Shown here piece by piece: positions 1-5,852 of a stretch of DNA of 5,931 bases (positions are counted from its first letter, which is position 1; each line of letters begins with the position of its first letter). Below the pieces are notes generated by a model. It did not search any database. It saw only the letters and a list, made by a program, of their open reading frames with translations, and had not been told where the DNA came from. The stretch comes from Halobacteriales archaeon SW_10_68_16. GTDB taxonomy: Archaea > Halobacteriota > Halobacteria > Halobacteriales > Haloarculaceae. Both the position numbers and the translations under genes were made by a program. Location of the stretch: positions 3,968 through 9,898 of the forward strand of contig PXSG01000040.1 in assembly GCA_003023485.1 (NCBI GenBank). Direction: 5' to 3'.

Positions 1-1
1 C

Positions 2-55
2 GGGGACGTCCGCGAGGAACTCGACAAACTGTTCGAGGAGCGCCGGTCCCGGTGA
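2..55 (+). CDS. C-terminal end of an unidentified protein (partial)
   Basis: The frame from position 2 reads 17 codons, GDVREELDKLFEERRSR, and stops at TGA 53-55. The codons are nearly all G- or C-ending, as in the neighbouring genes. The charged, probably helical tail suits the end of an acidic haloarchaeal protein. Too little is present to name a family. It ends 7 bp before the stop codon of purK, which is on the opposite strand, so the two genes converge. Reality of the frame is inferred from codon use and tight packing only. Confidence 0.5.
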   Translation, partial: GDVREELDKLFEERRSR

Positions 56-62
56 TCGGCGG

Positions 63-1208
63 TCACTCGAAGGTCAGCGCGTCCCTGGCCTCCCGGACCG
101 ACCCGAGGAGGTCCTCCCGCGGCCGGTCGCGCGCGAGCGTCAGGTGCCCCATCTTGCGAAGGCGGTAGACCTCCCGCTTTCCGTACCAGTGGAGTGCCAT
201 CGCCTCGGCGGACAGCGTCCCGTCCAGTCCCACGAGGGACGCCTCCCGCCGTCCGTCGACGTCCCCCAGAATGTTGGCGGTCGCCGCCGGCGCCCGCTGG
301 GCGGTCGTCCCCAGCGCCATTCCACAGACCGCCCGGACGTGCTGTTCGAACTGTGAGGTGTGACATCCCTCGATGGTCCAGTGGCCGGAGTTGTGCGGTC
401 GCGGGGCGATTTCGTTCAGGAGAATTTTCCCATCCCGGGTCTCGAAGAGCTCGATGCCGTAGACGCCCCGCCCCGACATCACGTCGAGAACGTCGCCCGC
501 CACCTCACGTGCGCGCTCGCGAACGTCCGCCGGGGCGCGGGCCGGCGCGACCATCTCGCGGAGTATCTCCTCCTCGTGGATGGTCTCGGTCACCGGGAAA
601 GCGTCCCGCCCGTCGGCACCGAGACAGCCCATCACCGCGAGTTCGCGCTCGAAGTCGACGAACTCCTCGACCATCGCCGGCCCATCGATGGCGGCGAATG
701 CGTCCTCGACATCTCCGGGCCCGCGGACGGGGACGTTCCCCCGGCCGTCGTAGCCCCCCTCCCGGGCCTTGAGCATCGCCGGATAACCCAGGTCATCGAG
801 TGCCTCGCGCAACTCTCCGGCAGAGTCGACGCCCCTGAATGCGGGCACCGGGATGCCGGCCTCCCGCAGGCGGCGCTTCTGGACGAGTTTGTCCTGGATG
901 GTGCGCAGCGTCTCGGGGTGAGGGTGGACCGGCGTGTCGGTCTCCCGGCCGACGCGTTCGAGGACGTCCGGGTCTGCGAGTTCGATTTCGAAGGTGAGGT
1001 AGTCGGCACGCTCGCCGAGTTCGCGCAGCGTCGCCTCGTCGTCGAAGTCGCCGACGACCTGGTCGCGGACGACGGGCGCGGCCGGTGCGTCCGGCGTCGG
1101 GTCGGAGACGACCACCGCTACCCCCAGCGGGGCGGCTGCCTCGCCGAGCATCCGGCCGAGCTGTCCGCCGCCGACGACACCCAGTGTCGGTCCCGGGGCG
1201 CGTGTCAT
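63..1208 (-). CDS. purK: 5-(carboxyamino)imidazole ribonucleotide synthase (N5-CAIR synthetase)
   Basis: PurK is a cytosolic ATP-grasp ligase that joins bicarbonate to aminoimidazole ribonucleotide using ATP, giving N5-CAIR, which PurE then rearranges to CAIR in purine synthesis. The 381-residue product is of normal family length. Visible landmarks: the N-terminal nucleotide-binding-like loop GGGQLGRML (13-21), TFEIE (72-76), the ATP-grasp glycine-rich segment KAREGGYDGRGN (147-158), EEFVDFEREL (181-190), the signature NEIAPRPHNSGHW (265-277) with GCHTSQFEQH (281-290), and the C-terminal YGKREVYRLRKMGHLTL (342-358). I chose ATG 1206-1208 because GxGQLGRM then sits near residue 13, as usual; an in-frame ATG nine codons upstream adds an atypical leader. 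It lies 33 bp downstream of the Agl23-like gene on the same strand. No purE is visible in the window, although the two are commonly neighbours. No key residue appears lost. Confidence 0.95.
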   Translation of the reverse strand: MTRAPGPTLGVVGGGQLGRMLGEAAAPLGVAVVVSDPTPDAPAAPVVRDQVVGDFDDEATLRELGERADYLTFEIELADPDVLERVGRETDTPVHPHPETLRTIQDKLVQKRRLREAGIPVPAFRGVDSAGELREALDDLGYPAMLKAREGGYDGRGNVPVRGPGDVEDAFAAIDGPAMVEEFVDFERELAVMGCLGADGRDAFPVTETIHEEEILREMVAPARAPADVRERAREVAGDVLDVMSGRGVYGIELFETRDGKILLNEIAPRPHNSGHWTIEGCHTSQFEQHVRAVCGMALGTTAQRAPAATANILGDVDGRREASLVGLDGTLSAEAMALHWYGKREVYRLRKMGHLTLARDRPREDLLGSVREARDALTFE

Positions 1209-1232
1209 GGGGCGGGCTTTCCAGGCTGCCGA

Positions 1233-1238
1233 CAAAAG
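1233..1238 (-). promoter_or_regulatory. Possible TATA-like box for purK
   Basis: The minus strand reads CTTTTG centred about 27 nt before the purK ATG, the spacing expected for a leaderless haloarchaeal transcript. It is one of very few A/T-rich runs in this GC-rich stretch. It lies just after the Agl23 stop codon, so the T-run could instead serve in transcription termination. If it is a promoter, purK could be transcribed independently of the upstream gene. Confidence 0.3.
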
Positions 1239-1241
1239 GAT

Positions 1242-2948
1242 TTACCTCGACGGGTCGTCCCCGGCGGTTTCCCAGCCGGGCACCTCGTCGACGCGGTCCT
1301 CGTGGAGGTAGACCGAGGTCGCCGGGGTTGGTCTCGCAGGCCACGTCCGCGCCGGCAGTGTTGAGATACCAGGGCAGGGGTAGCGAGTTGTACCACGCTC
1401 CCTTCTGACAGGCCGGCCGGAGCGCGAAGGAGTGTTCCGGTTCGTCCGGCCCGTCCACGAGCGGCCGCGCACCCTCGTAGACGGCGTCGGTGTAGACGAC
1501 GATGTCGGCGCTGTTGGTGGTGCCCGCGACACGGTCGATGGCCACCGTCGCGGCGCGCATCTCGGCCTCGGGCTGGGCGAACTGGACCAGCTGGTTCTCC
1601 TGTGAGGTAGTGTCGAGGTAGCCGTCGCTGACCGTGGTCGCCCCGACCTGGACGCCCGCGAGCAGGAGGACGAGGGCGACGGCGGCGGTGGCGGCCGTGT
1701 CCCGGCCACTGCGGCGGGAATCGACAGCGGCACCAGGATGTGGACGTGCAGCCAGTGGGCGCTGCCGATGTCGTCGGCCAGCGGGTAGCCGAGCACCGAG
1801 ACGAACCCCCAGTAACCGGCGAACATGACGAGGTTGCGCGCGTTCGCGCGGCCGTACCGTTCCCAGACGAACCCGAGGACTGCAAAGACCAGCAACACCG
1901 GCGCGTTGGTCGCCAGAACGTTCAGATCGGTCCCGATGTTCTCGGCGTACGTGCTGAAGAAATCCGAGTCCCCGCCCGCGCCCCGCCCCCCCCACTGGAG
2001 GGCTTCGTCGAACGACGCCGCGAGCGTGTCGTAGGCGTAGCCGGGGAACCCGACCGGACTCGCCAGCGCCTCCCAGAACCCGACCGCCCCCTCCTCGGGG
2101 GAAGCCGGCGGGGCCCTGATCCCCGCTATCCCCGCCCCGCGGTCGGCGTACATGAACACGAGCACGAGCAGAAAGACCACGATGGCACCGACGACGTGGC
2201 CGACGTAGTGGGGTAGCACGTCGCGCCAGCGGCCCCGCAGGGACGCGTACTTTGCTTGCAGGACGTCGATTCCGGTCCGGGATTTCCGCGGCCGGAACAG
2301 CGCCTGGTCTGCGAGGAGTCCCGTGGCGCCGACCCAGGTCAGCGCGTAGACGAGGGCGTTCTCCTTCGTCGCGAACCCGAAGGCGGCGAAGACGGCCAGC
2401 CCGTAGAGGTACCGGACGTCACGCGTGTCGTAGAAGCGAACGAGCAGGCCGAAGGCGAGGAACATGAACCCCGCCAGGAGGATATCGCTGCGCATGAACC
2501 GCGAGTAGTAGACCAGCAGTGAGTTGAAGGAGAGAAACAGCGCGAGCGCGATCAGTTCCGACCGCTTCAGGTGTTCGCGAAACAGGAGTGCGACCGCTGG
2601 CAGCAGACCACCGACCACGGCGACCGGGAGCCGCGCGGTGAAGTCCGAGGGCCCGAGGAGGGGGAACAGCCAGTGGTTGACGTGCTGGATGAAGGGGCCG
2701 TGGATGCCGTGTCGGTACGTGAACGACCCGGTGTCGACGTAGTGGAGGATCCAGTAGGCGACGCGGGACTCGTCGTAGTGCATCGGCCGTGTGCCCAGGC
2801 CCACGAATCGGATCAGGAGGGCGACGGCCGTGATGGCGAGGACGATCCTGGTGGTGTCGATCGCCACGAGTCGCCGCGCGAGGGCACCGGCGGGACTGTC
2901 GGCCAGCTCCGAGAGGGGGTCCGAACCGTCGTCAGGGCGGCCGGTCAT
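1242..2948 (-). CDS. agl23: Agl23-like flippase-associated GT-C membrane protein, with two compensating frame changes
   Basis: The product resembles the archaeal TIGR03663 family (flippase activity-associated protein Agl23), GT-C/PMT-like polytopic membrane proteins tied to lipid-linked glycan handling in S-layer N-glycosylation. The exact reaction is not settled. Visible landmarks: a cytosolic N-terminus to about residue 33, a first membrane segment (34-52), the acidic motif MHYDESRVAYWILHY (56-70), YYSRFMRSDILLAGF, FATKENALVYAL and several later hydrophobic segments up to LVPLSIPAAVAG (about 405-416). After residue 416 the called frame becomes Pro/Ser/Arg-rich and unlike the family. The family-like continuation (AVALVLLLAGVQVGATT, LVQFAQPEAEMRAA, LPLPWYLNTAGADVAC) lies in another minus-strand frame from about 1700 to 1320. 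The last 22 or so codons (VYLHEDRVDEVPGWE) return to the first frame. ATG 2946-2948 is the natural start. The gene diverges from ribH and precedes purK by 33 bp. As sequenced it may be broken, or the sequence may contain errors. Confidence 0.85.
   Translation of the reverse strand: MTGRPDDGSDPLSELADSPAGALARRLVAIDTTRIVLAITAVALLIRFVGLGTRPMHYDESRVAYWILHYVDTGSFTYRHGIHGPFIQHVNHWLFPLLGPSDFTARLPVAVVGGLLPAVALLFREHLKRSELIALALFLSFNSLLVYYSRFMRSDILLAGFMFLAFGLLVRFYDTRDVRYLYGLAVFAAFGFATKENALVYALTWVGATGLLADQALFRPRKSRTGIDVLQAKYASLRGRWRDVLPHYVGHVVGAIVVFLLVLVFMYADRGAGIAGIRAPPASPEEGAVGFWEALASPVGFPGYAYDTLAASFDEALQWGGRGAGGDSDFFSTYAENIGTDLNVLATNAPVLLVFAVLGFVWERYGRANARNLVMFAGYWGFVSVLGYPLADDIGSAHWLHVHILVPLSIPAAVAGTRPPPPPSPSSSCSRASRSGRPRSATATSTLPHRRTSWSSSPSPRPRCAPRRWPSTVSRAPPTAPTSSSTPTPSTRVRGRSWTGRTNRNTPSRSGRPVRRERGTTRYPCPGISTLPARTWPARPTPATSVYLHEDRVDEVPGWETAGDDPSR
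1311..1707 (-). other. Out-of-frame C-terminal domain segment of the Agl23-like gene
   Basis: In this interval the meaningful minus-strand frame differs from the one used by the rest of the gene. It encodes a last hydrophobic segment, then a soluble, probably extracytoplasmic part with LDTTSQENQLVQFAQPEAEM, IVVYTDAVYEGARP and PLPWYLNTAGADVACETNPG. Codons in this frame are almost all C- or G-ending, like the neighbours. Entry into the segment (1695-1707) looks like a net loss of one base (or 3n+1), and exit (1311-1323) like a net gain of one (or a loss of 3n+2). The two cancel, and neither frame has a stop between them. That is why a long open frame hides the defect. Confidence 0.8.
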
Positions 2949-2970
2949 ACCGGCTCTCGCGAGGGCGACA

Positions 2971-2977
2971 GTTAGAA
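2971..2977 (-). promoter_or_regulatory. Possible TATA-like box for the Agl23-like gene
   Basis: The minus strand reads TTCTAAC, centred about 26 nt before the ATG at 2948, which fits a leaderless transcript. The preceding bases on that strand (CGTAACGG) would occupy the BRE position and belong to a small palindrome. The box departs from a canonical haloarchaeal TATA element, so the call rests on spacing and local A/T content. Confidence 0.35.
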
Positions 2978-2988
2978 CCGTTACGGTT
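2976..2988. repeat. 13-bp perfect palindrome in the divergent promoter region
   Basis: AACCGT-T-ACGGTT has two exact 6-bp inverted arms around one central base. It lies between the divergent Agl23-like and ribH genes and touches the proposed TATA/BRE region of the Agl23-like gene. That placement would suit an operator for a dimeric regulator, but one copy of this length can arise by chance. No regulator gene is visible nearby. Confidence 0.4.
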
Positions 2989-3026
2989 GCAGCGCGGGCA
3001 GTAAGCCCACCTCCGAGACGGTACTT

Positions 3027-3033
3027 CTTTTAC
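3027..3033 (+). promoter_or_regulatory. Probable TATA-like box for the ribH-aminotransferase operon
   Basis: CTTTTAC is centred about 26 nt upstream of the ribH ATG, inside the longest pyrimidine/T-rich run of the 107-bp divergent region. This is the usual distance for leaderless haloarchaeal mRNAs. No good Shine-Dalgarno sequence stands just before the ATG (CCGGTCAGGT), which agrees with leaderless initiation. Assignment is by spacing and composition. Confidence 0.45.
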
Positions 3034-3055
3034 CCGGCAACCCGGCCGGTCAGGT

Positions 3056-3472
3056 ATGGTACAGCTCGGTCTGGTGGTCGCCCAGTACGACAAACACGGG
3101 GCGGTCCTCTCCGAGATGGAGTCCTCGGCCCGCGAGGCCGCGCGCGAGCACGGTGCCGAGGTCGTCGCCACCCTGGAAGTCCCCGGGTCCTACGACACGC
3201 CGCTGGCGGCCGACCGGCTGGTCCGCCGCGAGGACGTCGACGCGGTGGCCGTCCTCGGGGCCATCATCGAGGGCGACACCGACCACGATCAGGTGATCGG
3301 CCACGCGGCCGCGCAGGGCCTGACCGACATCTCGCTGGACCGCGATACCCCGGTCACGCTGGGCGTCATCGGCCCGGGCATGAGCCGCGACGAGGCCGTG
3401 GCCCGCACCGACAAGGGCGGGACGGCGGTGCGGAGTGCCATCGAACTGGCGGAGGAACTCGATCAAGTATGA
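3056..3472 (+). CDS. ribH: 6,7-dimethyl-8-ribityllumazine synthase
   Basis: RibH condenses 5-amino-6-ribitylaminouracil with 3,4-dihydroxy-2-butanone 4-phosphate to give lumazine, the penultimate step of riboflavin synthesis, in the cytosol. Family members assemble from pentamers. The 138-residue product has the short archaeal N-terminus. Visible motifs: LGLVVAQYD (4-12), with Tyr11 where an aromatic residue usually stacks on the pyrimidine; VPGSYDTPLAADRL (42-55), the substrate loop; LGAIIEGDTDHDQVI (67-81), with GDT for phosphate binding and His77 matching the catalytic histidine; and RTDKGGTAVRSAIEL (117-131). These motifs separate it from archaeal riboflavin synthase, which shares the fold but lacks GxxxxGDTxH. 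The start is the ATG after the probable TATA box. Its TGA overlaps the ATG of the downstream aminotransferase, so the two are probably cotranscribed and translationally coupled. Confidence 0.95.
   Translation: MVQLGLVVAQYDKHGAVLSEMESSAREAAREHGAEVVATLEVPGSYDTPLAADRLVRREDVDAVAVLGAIIEGDTDHDQVIGHAAAQGLTDISLDRDTPVTLGVIGPGMSRDEAVARTDKGGTAVRSAIELAEELDQV
3451..3455 (+). promoter_or_regulatory. Shine-Dalgarno-like GGAGG before the aminotransferase start
   Basis: GGAGG within the end of ribH matches the anti-Shine-Dalgarno CCUCC of archaeal 16S rRNA. It stands 13 nt before ATG 3469-3471, slightly farther than usual. With the ATGA stop-start overlap it supports internal initiation or reinitiation at this ATG rather than a longer N-terminus. 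GAGGA-type sequence is also common in coding DNA, so the match alone is weak. Confidence 0.4.
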
Positions 3473-4623
3473 CTGGACACGACTTCGCAGGACGCGTACA
3501 GCGCGTGGAACCGAGCGCGACGCTCGCGATCAGCAACAAGGCCGCCGCCCTCGAGGCCGAGGGGGTCGACGTGGTCGATTTGAGCGTCGGCGAACCGGAC
3601 TTCGACACACCCGAGAACATCAAGGCCGCCGCCGAGGAGGCCATGGCAGCGGGGAAGACCGGCTACACGACCTCCCAGGGCATTCCCGAACTCCGGGAGG
3701 CCATCGCCCACAAACTGGCCGAGACCGAACTCGATTACTACGGCCCGGAGAACGTCATGGTGACGCCCGGCGGCAAGCAGGCCCTCTTCGAGGTGTTCCA
3801 GACGCTCGTAGAGGACGGCGACGAGGTGGTCCTGCTGGACCCCGCGTGGGTCTCCTACGAGGCGATGGCCAAGATCGCGGGCGCTGACCTCCGGCGGGTC
3901 GACACCGCACAGTACGACTTCCGCCTGGAGGACGCGCTGGGGGACCTCACCGGCGTCGTCACCGACGAGACGGACATGCTCGTCGTCAACTCACCGGGCA
4001 ACCCCCACGGCGCGGTCTACCGGGAATCCGCCCTCCAGGGGGTGCGTGACCTGGCTGTCGACCACGACGTGACCGTCATCTCCGACGAGATCTACGAGAA
4101 GATCGTCTACGACGCCTCGTTTACGAGTCTCGGCGCACTCGAAGGAATGGCCGACCGGACCATCACGGTCAACGGCTTCTCGAAGGCCTACGCGATGACG
4201 GGCTGGCGGCTGGGTTACTTCGCCGCGCCCGAGGCGGTGGTCGATCAGGCCGGCAAGGTCCACAGCCACTCCGTCTCGTGTGCCGTGAACTTCGTCCAGC
4301 ACGCGGGCATCGAGGCCATCGAGAACACCGACGAGGCCGTCGACGAGATGGTCGCCGCGTTCAGCGAGCGCCGGGACATGCTCGTGGACCTCCTCGACGA
4401 CCACGGCGTGGGCGTCCCCAAACCTGAGGGTGCCTTCTACATGATGGTCCCCGTCGCCGACGACGACCAGTCCTGGTGCGAGCAGGCCATCGGGGAGGCC
4501 CACGTCGCGACGGTGCCCGGCAGTGCCTTCGGAACGCCGGGGTACGCGCGGGTCTCGTATGCCAACAGCACGGAGCGACTGCGCGAGGCACTCGACCGAC
4601 TGGATGCCGAAGGGTTGCTCTGA
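3469..4623 (+). CDS. aspC: Class I/II PLP-dependent aminotransferase, AspC type
   Basis: This 384-residue enzyme belongs to the fold-type I aminotransferases close to archaeal aspartate aminotransferases, which move an amino group between amino acids and 2-oxo acids with pyridoxal phosphate in the cytosol. Visible residues: LSVGEPDFDTP (38-48), GYTTSQGIPELREAI (65-79), TPGGKQALFEVF (99-110) for the cofactor phosphate cup, NSPGNPHGAV (174-183), SDEIYE (205-210) with Asp206 for the pyridine nitrogen and Tyr209, SKAYAMTGWRLGY (238-250) with Lys239 as the Schiff-base lysine, and Arg361 in GYARVSYA for the substrate carboxylate. NPHG replaces the more usual NPTG. The open frame extends far upstream through ribH and beyond, but ATG 3469 gives the proper N-terminus and an ATGA overlap with ribH. 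Substrate choice cannot be told from sequence; aspartate is the default guess. It ends 9 bp from the convergent permease stop. Confidence 0.92.
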   Translation: MTGHDFAGRVQRVEPSATLAISNKAAALEAEGVDVVDLSVGEPDFDTPENIKAAAEEAMAAGKTGYTTSQGIPELREAIAHKLAETELDYYGPENVMVTPGGKQALFEVFQTLVEDGDEVVLLDPAWVSYEAMAKIAGADLRRVDTAQYDFRLEDALGDLTGVVTDETDMLVVNSPGNPHGAVYRESALQGVRDLAVDHDVTVISDEIYEKIVYDASFTSLGALEGMADRTITVNGFSKAYAMTGWRLGYFAAPEAVVDQAGKVHSHSVSCAVNFVQHAGIEAIENTDEAVDEMVAAFSERRDMLVDLLDDHGVGVPKPEGAFYMMVPVADDDQSWCEQAIGEAHVATVPGSAFGTPGYARVSYANSTERLREALDRLDAEGLL

Positions 4624-4632
4624 ACGCGGCCT

Positions 4633-5841
4633 CTACTCGCGCTTCCGTTCGGGACGGACCTGCTGGTCGTCGAGGCCGGGCGTCTCCCCGCGGCGGCGCC
4701 GGAGTGTGAGGGCAACTGCGCCGACGCGGTCCGTGCGGGAGCGTCCGTAGACCAGATACCAGACGGCACCACCCCCGATGATGCCGACCGCGCCGAGAAT
4801 CGAGAGCGTCCCGAGCTGGACGATCAACACGATTCCCGCAACGACGCCGATGGCCTGCACGACGGGGTACCCCGGGACGAGAAAGTCGGGATTGTAGAAC
4901 GCGAGTGTGCTCTCCCGGAGCGCGACGACGGCGATGTTCTCCAGCGAGAACACGAGGATGAGGAAGGCACTGGCGAGTTTCGCGAGATTGACCACCGGGA
5001 CGAACGCGATGAGTGCGAGCAACACGACGCCGGTCGCGACGACTGCGTTTCGCGGGGTCAGAAACCGCGAGTCGATCTCGCCGAGGAAGTCCGGAAGCAG
5101 TGAGTCACGGCTCATCGCGAGGAGAAAGCGCGAGGTCCCCAGGACGCCGGCGTTGGCCATGCTCGTCAGCGCCAGCACCGCGGCCAGCGCGATGACGGCG
5201 ACACCCCAGCCCCCGAACAGCTGGCCGGCACCGTCGGCCATGGGGGTCAGCGACGCCCCGCCGCCGGGCCCGCCGTGGACGAGCACGTCGGCCTCGACGA
5301 TCCCCACGACGACACCGACGACGGCGGTGTAGATGACCATCATGACGCCGATGGACGTCAACATTGCCAGCGGAAGGTTCCGGCCCGGATCGACGACCTC
5401 CTCGGCGACGGACGCGACCTCCCCGATGCCGGCATACGAGACGAAGACGAACGCGGTCGCGGTGACGAGCCCGCCCGTCCCGTGCGTCGAGAAGGGCCCG
5501 TACCGGGAGGTGTCGGCGATCAGACCGCCGTCGACGGTGTAGGCAACGAGGACGAGCACGACGGCCGCGACGATGACCGCCTGAGCCTGTCCGCTCTGTT
5601 CGGTACCGACGATGTTCAGCAGGACGATGAGCACGCCAAGCCCGAGCGCGACCACCTTCACCAGTCCGGCGGGGATGCTGACGAGCAACAGGAGGTAGGC
5701 ACCGAGTCCGACGAGCGCGAACGCGCTCTTGAACACCAGCGAGAACCAGACGCCCAGTCCCGCGATGGTCCCGAGCAGTGGTCCCATCGCCCTGTCGATG
5801 TAGAGATACGTGCCGCCGTCCTCCGGGATGGCGGTCGCCAT
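4633..5841 (-). CDS. APC-family amino acid permease, N-terminus missing
   Basis: A polytopic inner-membrane transporter of the amino acid-polyamine-organocation superfamily, probably importing amino acids. About ten hydrophobic segments are visible in the 402 residues from the first ATG, including 23-56, 60-79, 86-102, 158-181, 265-284, 289-309, 327-344 and 346-364. Family-like landmarks: ATAIPEDGGTYLYIDRAMG (2-20), FVFVSYAGIGEVASVAEEV (131-149), DPGRNLPLAML (151-161), ANAGVLGTSRFLLAMSRD (229-246), TPRNAV (262-267) and FYNPDFLVPGYP (315-326). The ATG at 5841 is not the true start: the upstream codons ALSKAE (to about 5859) match the family, which should then continue through TM2 and TM1 with its GxxIGxGIF substrate-binding loop. 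Instead a 79-bp inverted copy of this gene's own sequence follows, and the frame meets a TAG at 5884-5886. The C-terminus is a short charged tail with no universal-stress domain. Specificity is unknown. Confidence 0.88.
   Translation of the reverse strand: MATAIPEDGGTYLYIDRAMGPLLGTIAGLGVWFSLVFKSAFALVGLGAYLLLLVSIPAGLVKVVALGLGVLIVLLNIVGTEQSGQAQAVIVAAVVLVLVAYTVDGGLIADTSRYGPFSTHGTGGLVTATAFVFVSYAGIGEVASVAEEVVDPGRNLPLAMLTSIGVMMVIYTAVVGVVVGIVEADVLVHGGPGGGASLTPMADGAGQLFGGWGVAVIALAAVLALTSMANAGVLGTSRFLLAMSRDSLLPDFLGEIDSRFLTPRNAVVATGVVLLALIAFVPVVNLAKLASAFLILVFSLENIAVVALRESTLAFYNPDFLVPGYPVVQAIGVVAGIVLIVQLGTLSILGAVGIIGGGAVWYLVYGRSRTDRVGAVALTLRRRRGETPGLDDQQVRPERKRE
5651..5729 (+). repeat. Left arm of a 79-bp perfect inverted repeat
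   Basis: This stretch of the permease gene (its codons for residues 39 to 64, on the minus strand) recurs exactly, in opposite orientation, at 5853-5931. Every base pairs when position x is matched with 11582 minus x. The match breaks at 5730/5852. The protein reads sensibly across this arm, so it is the native copy. Confidence 0.97.
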
Positions 5842-5852
5842 CTCGGCTTTCG

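Noticed and set aside
1209..1235. Nine-residue N-terminal extension of PurK from the ATG at 1235
   Set aside because: The extra residues (MSAAWKARP) are atypical, and the start at 1208 places GGGQLGRM at the usual distance from the N-terminus and lies the right distance from a TATA-like box.
360..1364. Long plus-strand open frame of 334 codons across the purK region
   Set aside because: It is the antisense shadow of purK, whose motifs are unmistakable on the minus strand. Long antisense frames are expected in high-GC coding DNA, and its sequence shows no family resemblance.
1986..1993. Run of eight C residues as a site of frameshift in the Agl23-like gene
   Set aside because: The protein reads sensibly in the same frame on both sides (ALQWGGRGAGGDSDFFSTY), so the run length keeps the frame.
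793..1995. A separate 400-codon minus-strand gene overlapping purK and the Agl23-like gene
   Set aside because: Only its middle part (about 1320-1700) is protein-like, and that part is the displaced segment of the Agl23-like protein. Its start is Arg-rich shadow sequence and its end is purK read out of frame.
2996..3008. Small hairpin GGGC-AGTAA-GCCC in the divergent region as a terminator or riboswitch
   Set aside because: A 4-bp stem is too short, there is no T-run, and it lies upstream of the ribH TATA-like box where no transcript would carry it.
2932..3171. Minus-strand frame with a CPRCNRNGSNC stretch, resembling a small zinc-binding protein
   Set aside because: The cysteines fall in intergenic DNA while the rest is antisense to ribH. 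Codon use does not match the neighbours, and there is no start consistent with the other evidence.
2791..3468. Long N-terminal extension of the aminotransferase, giving a 610-residue protein
   Set aside because: The extension is Arg/Pro/Gly-rich out-of-frame sequence through the divergent region and ribH. The aminotransferase fold starts properly at ATG 3469, next to the ribH stop.
3056..3472. Archaeal riboflavin synthase, which shares the lumazine synthase fold, instead of RibH
   Set aside because: The LGAIIEGDTDHD segment with the catalytic histidine and the VPGSYDTPL substrate loop are RibH hallmarks and are absent from archaeal riboflavin synthase as I know it.
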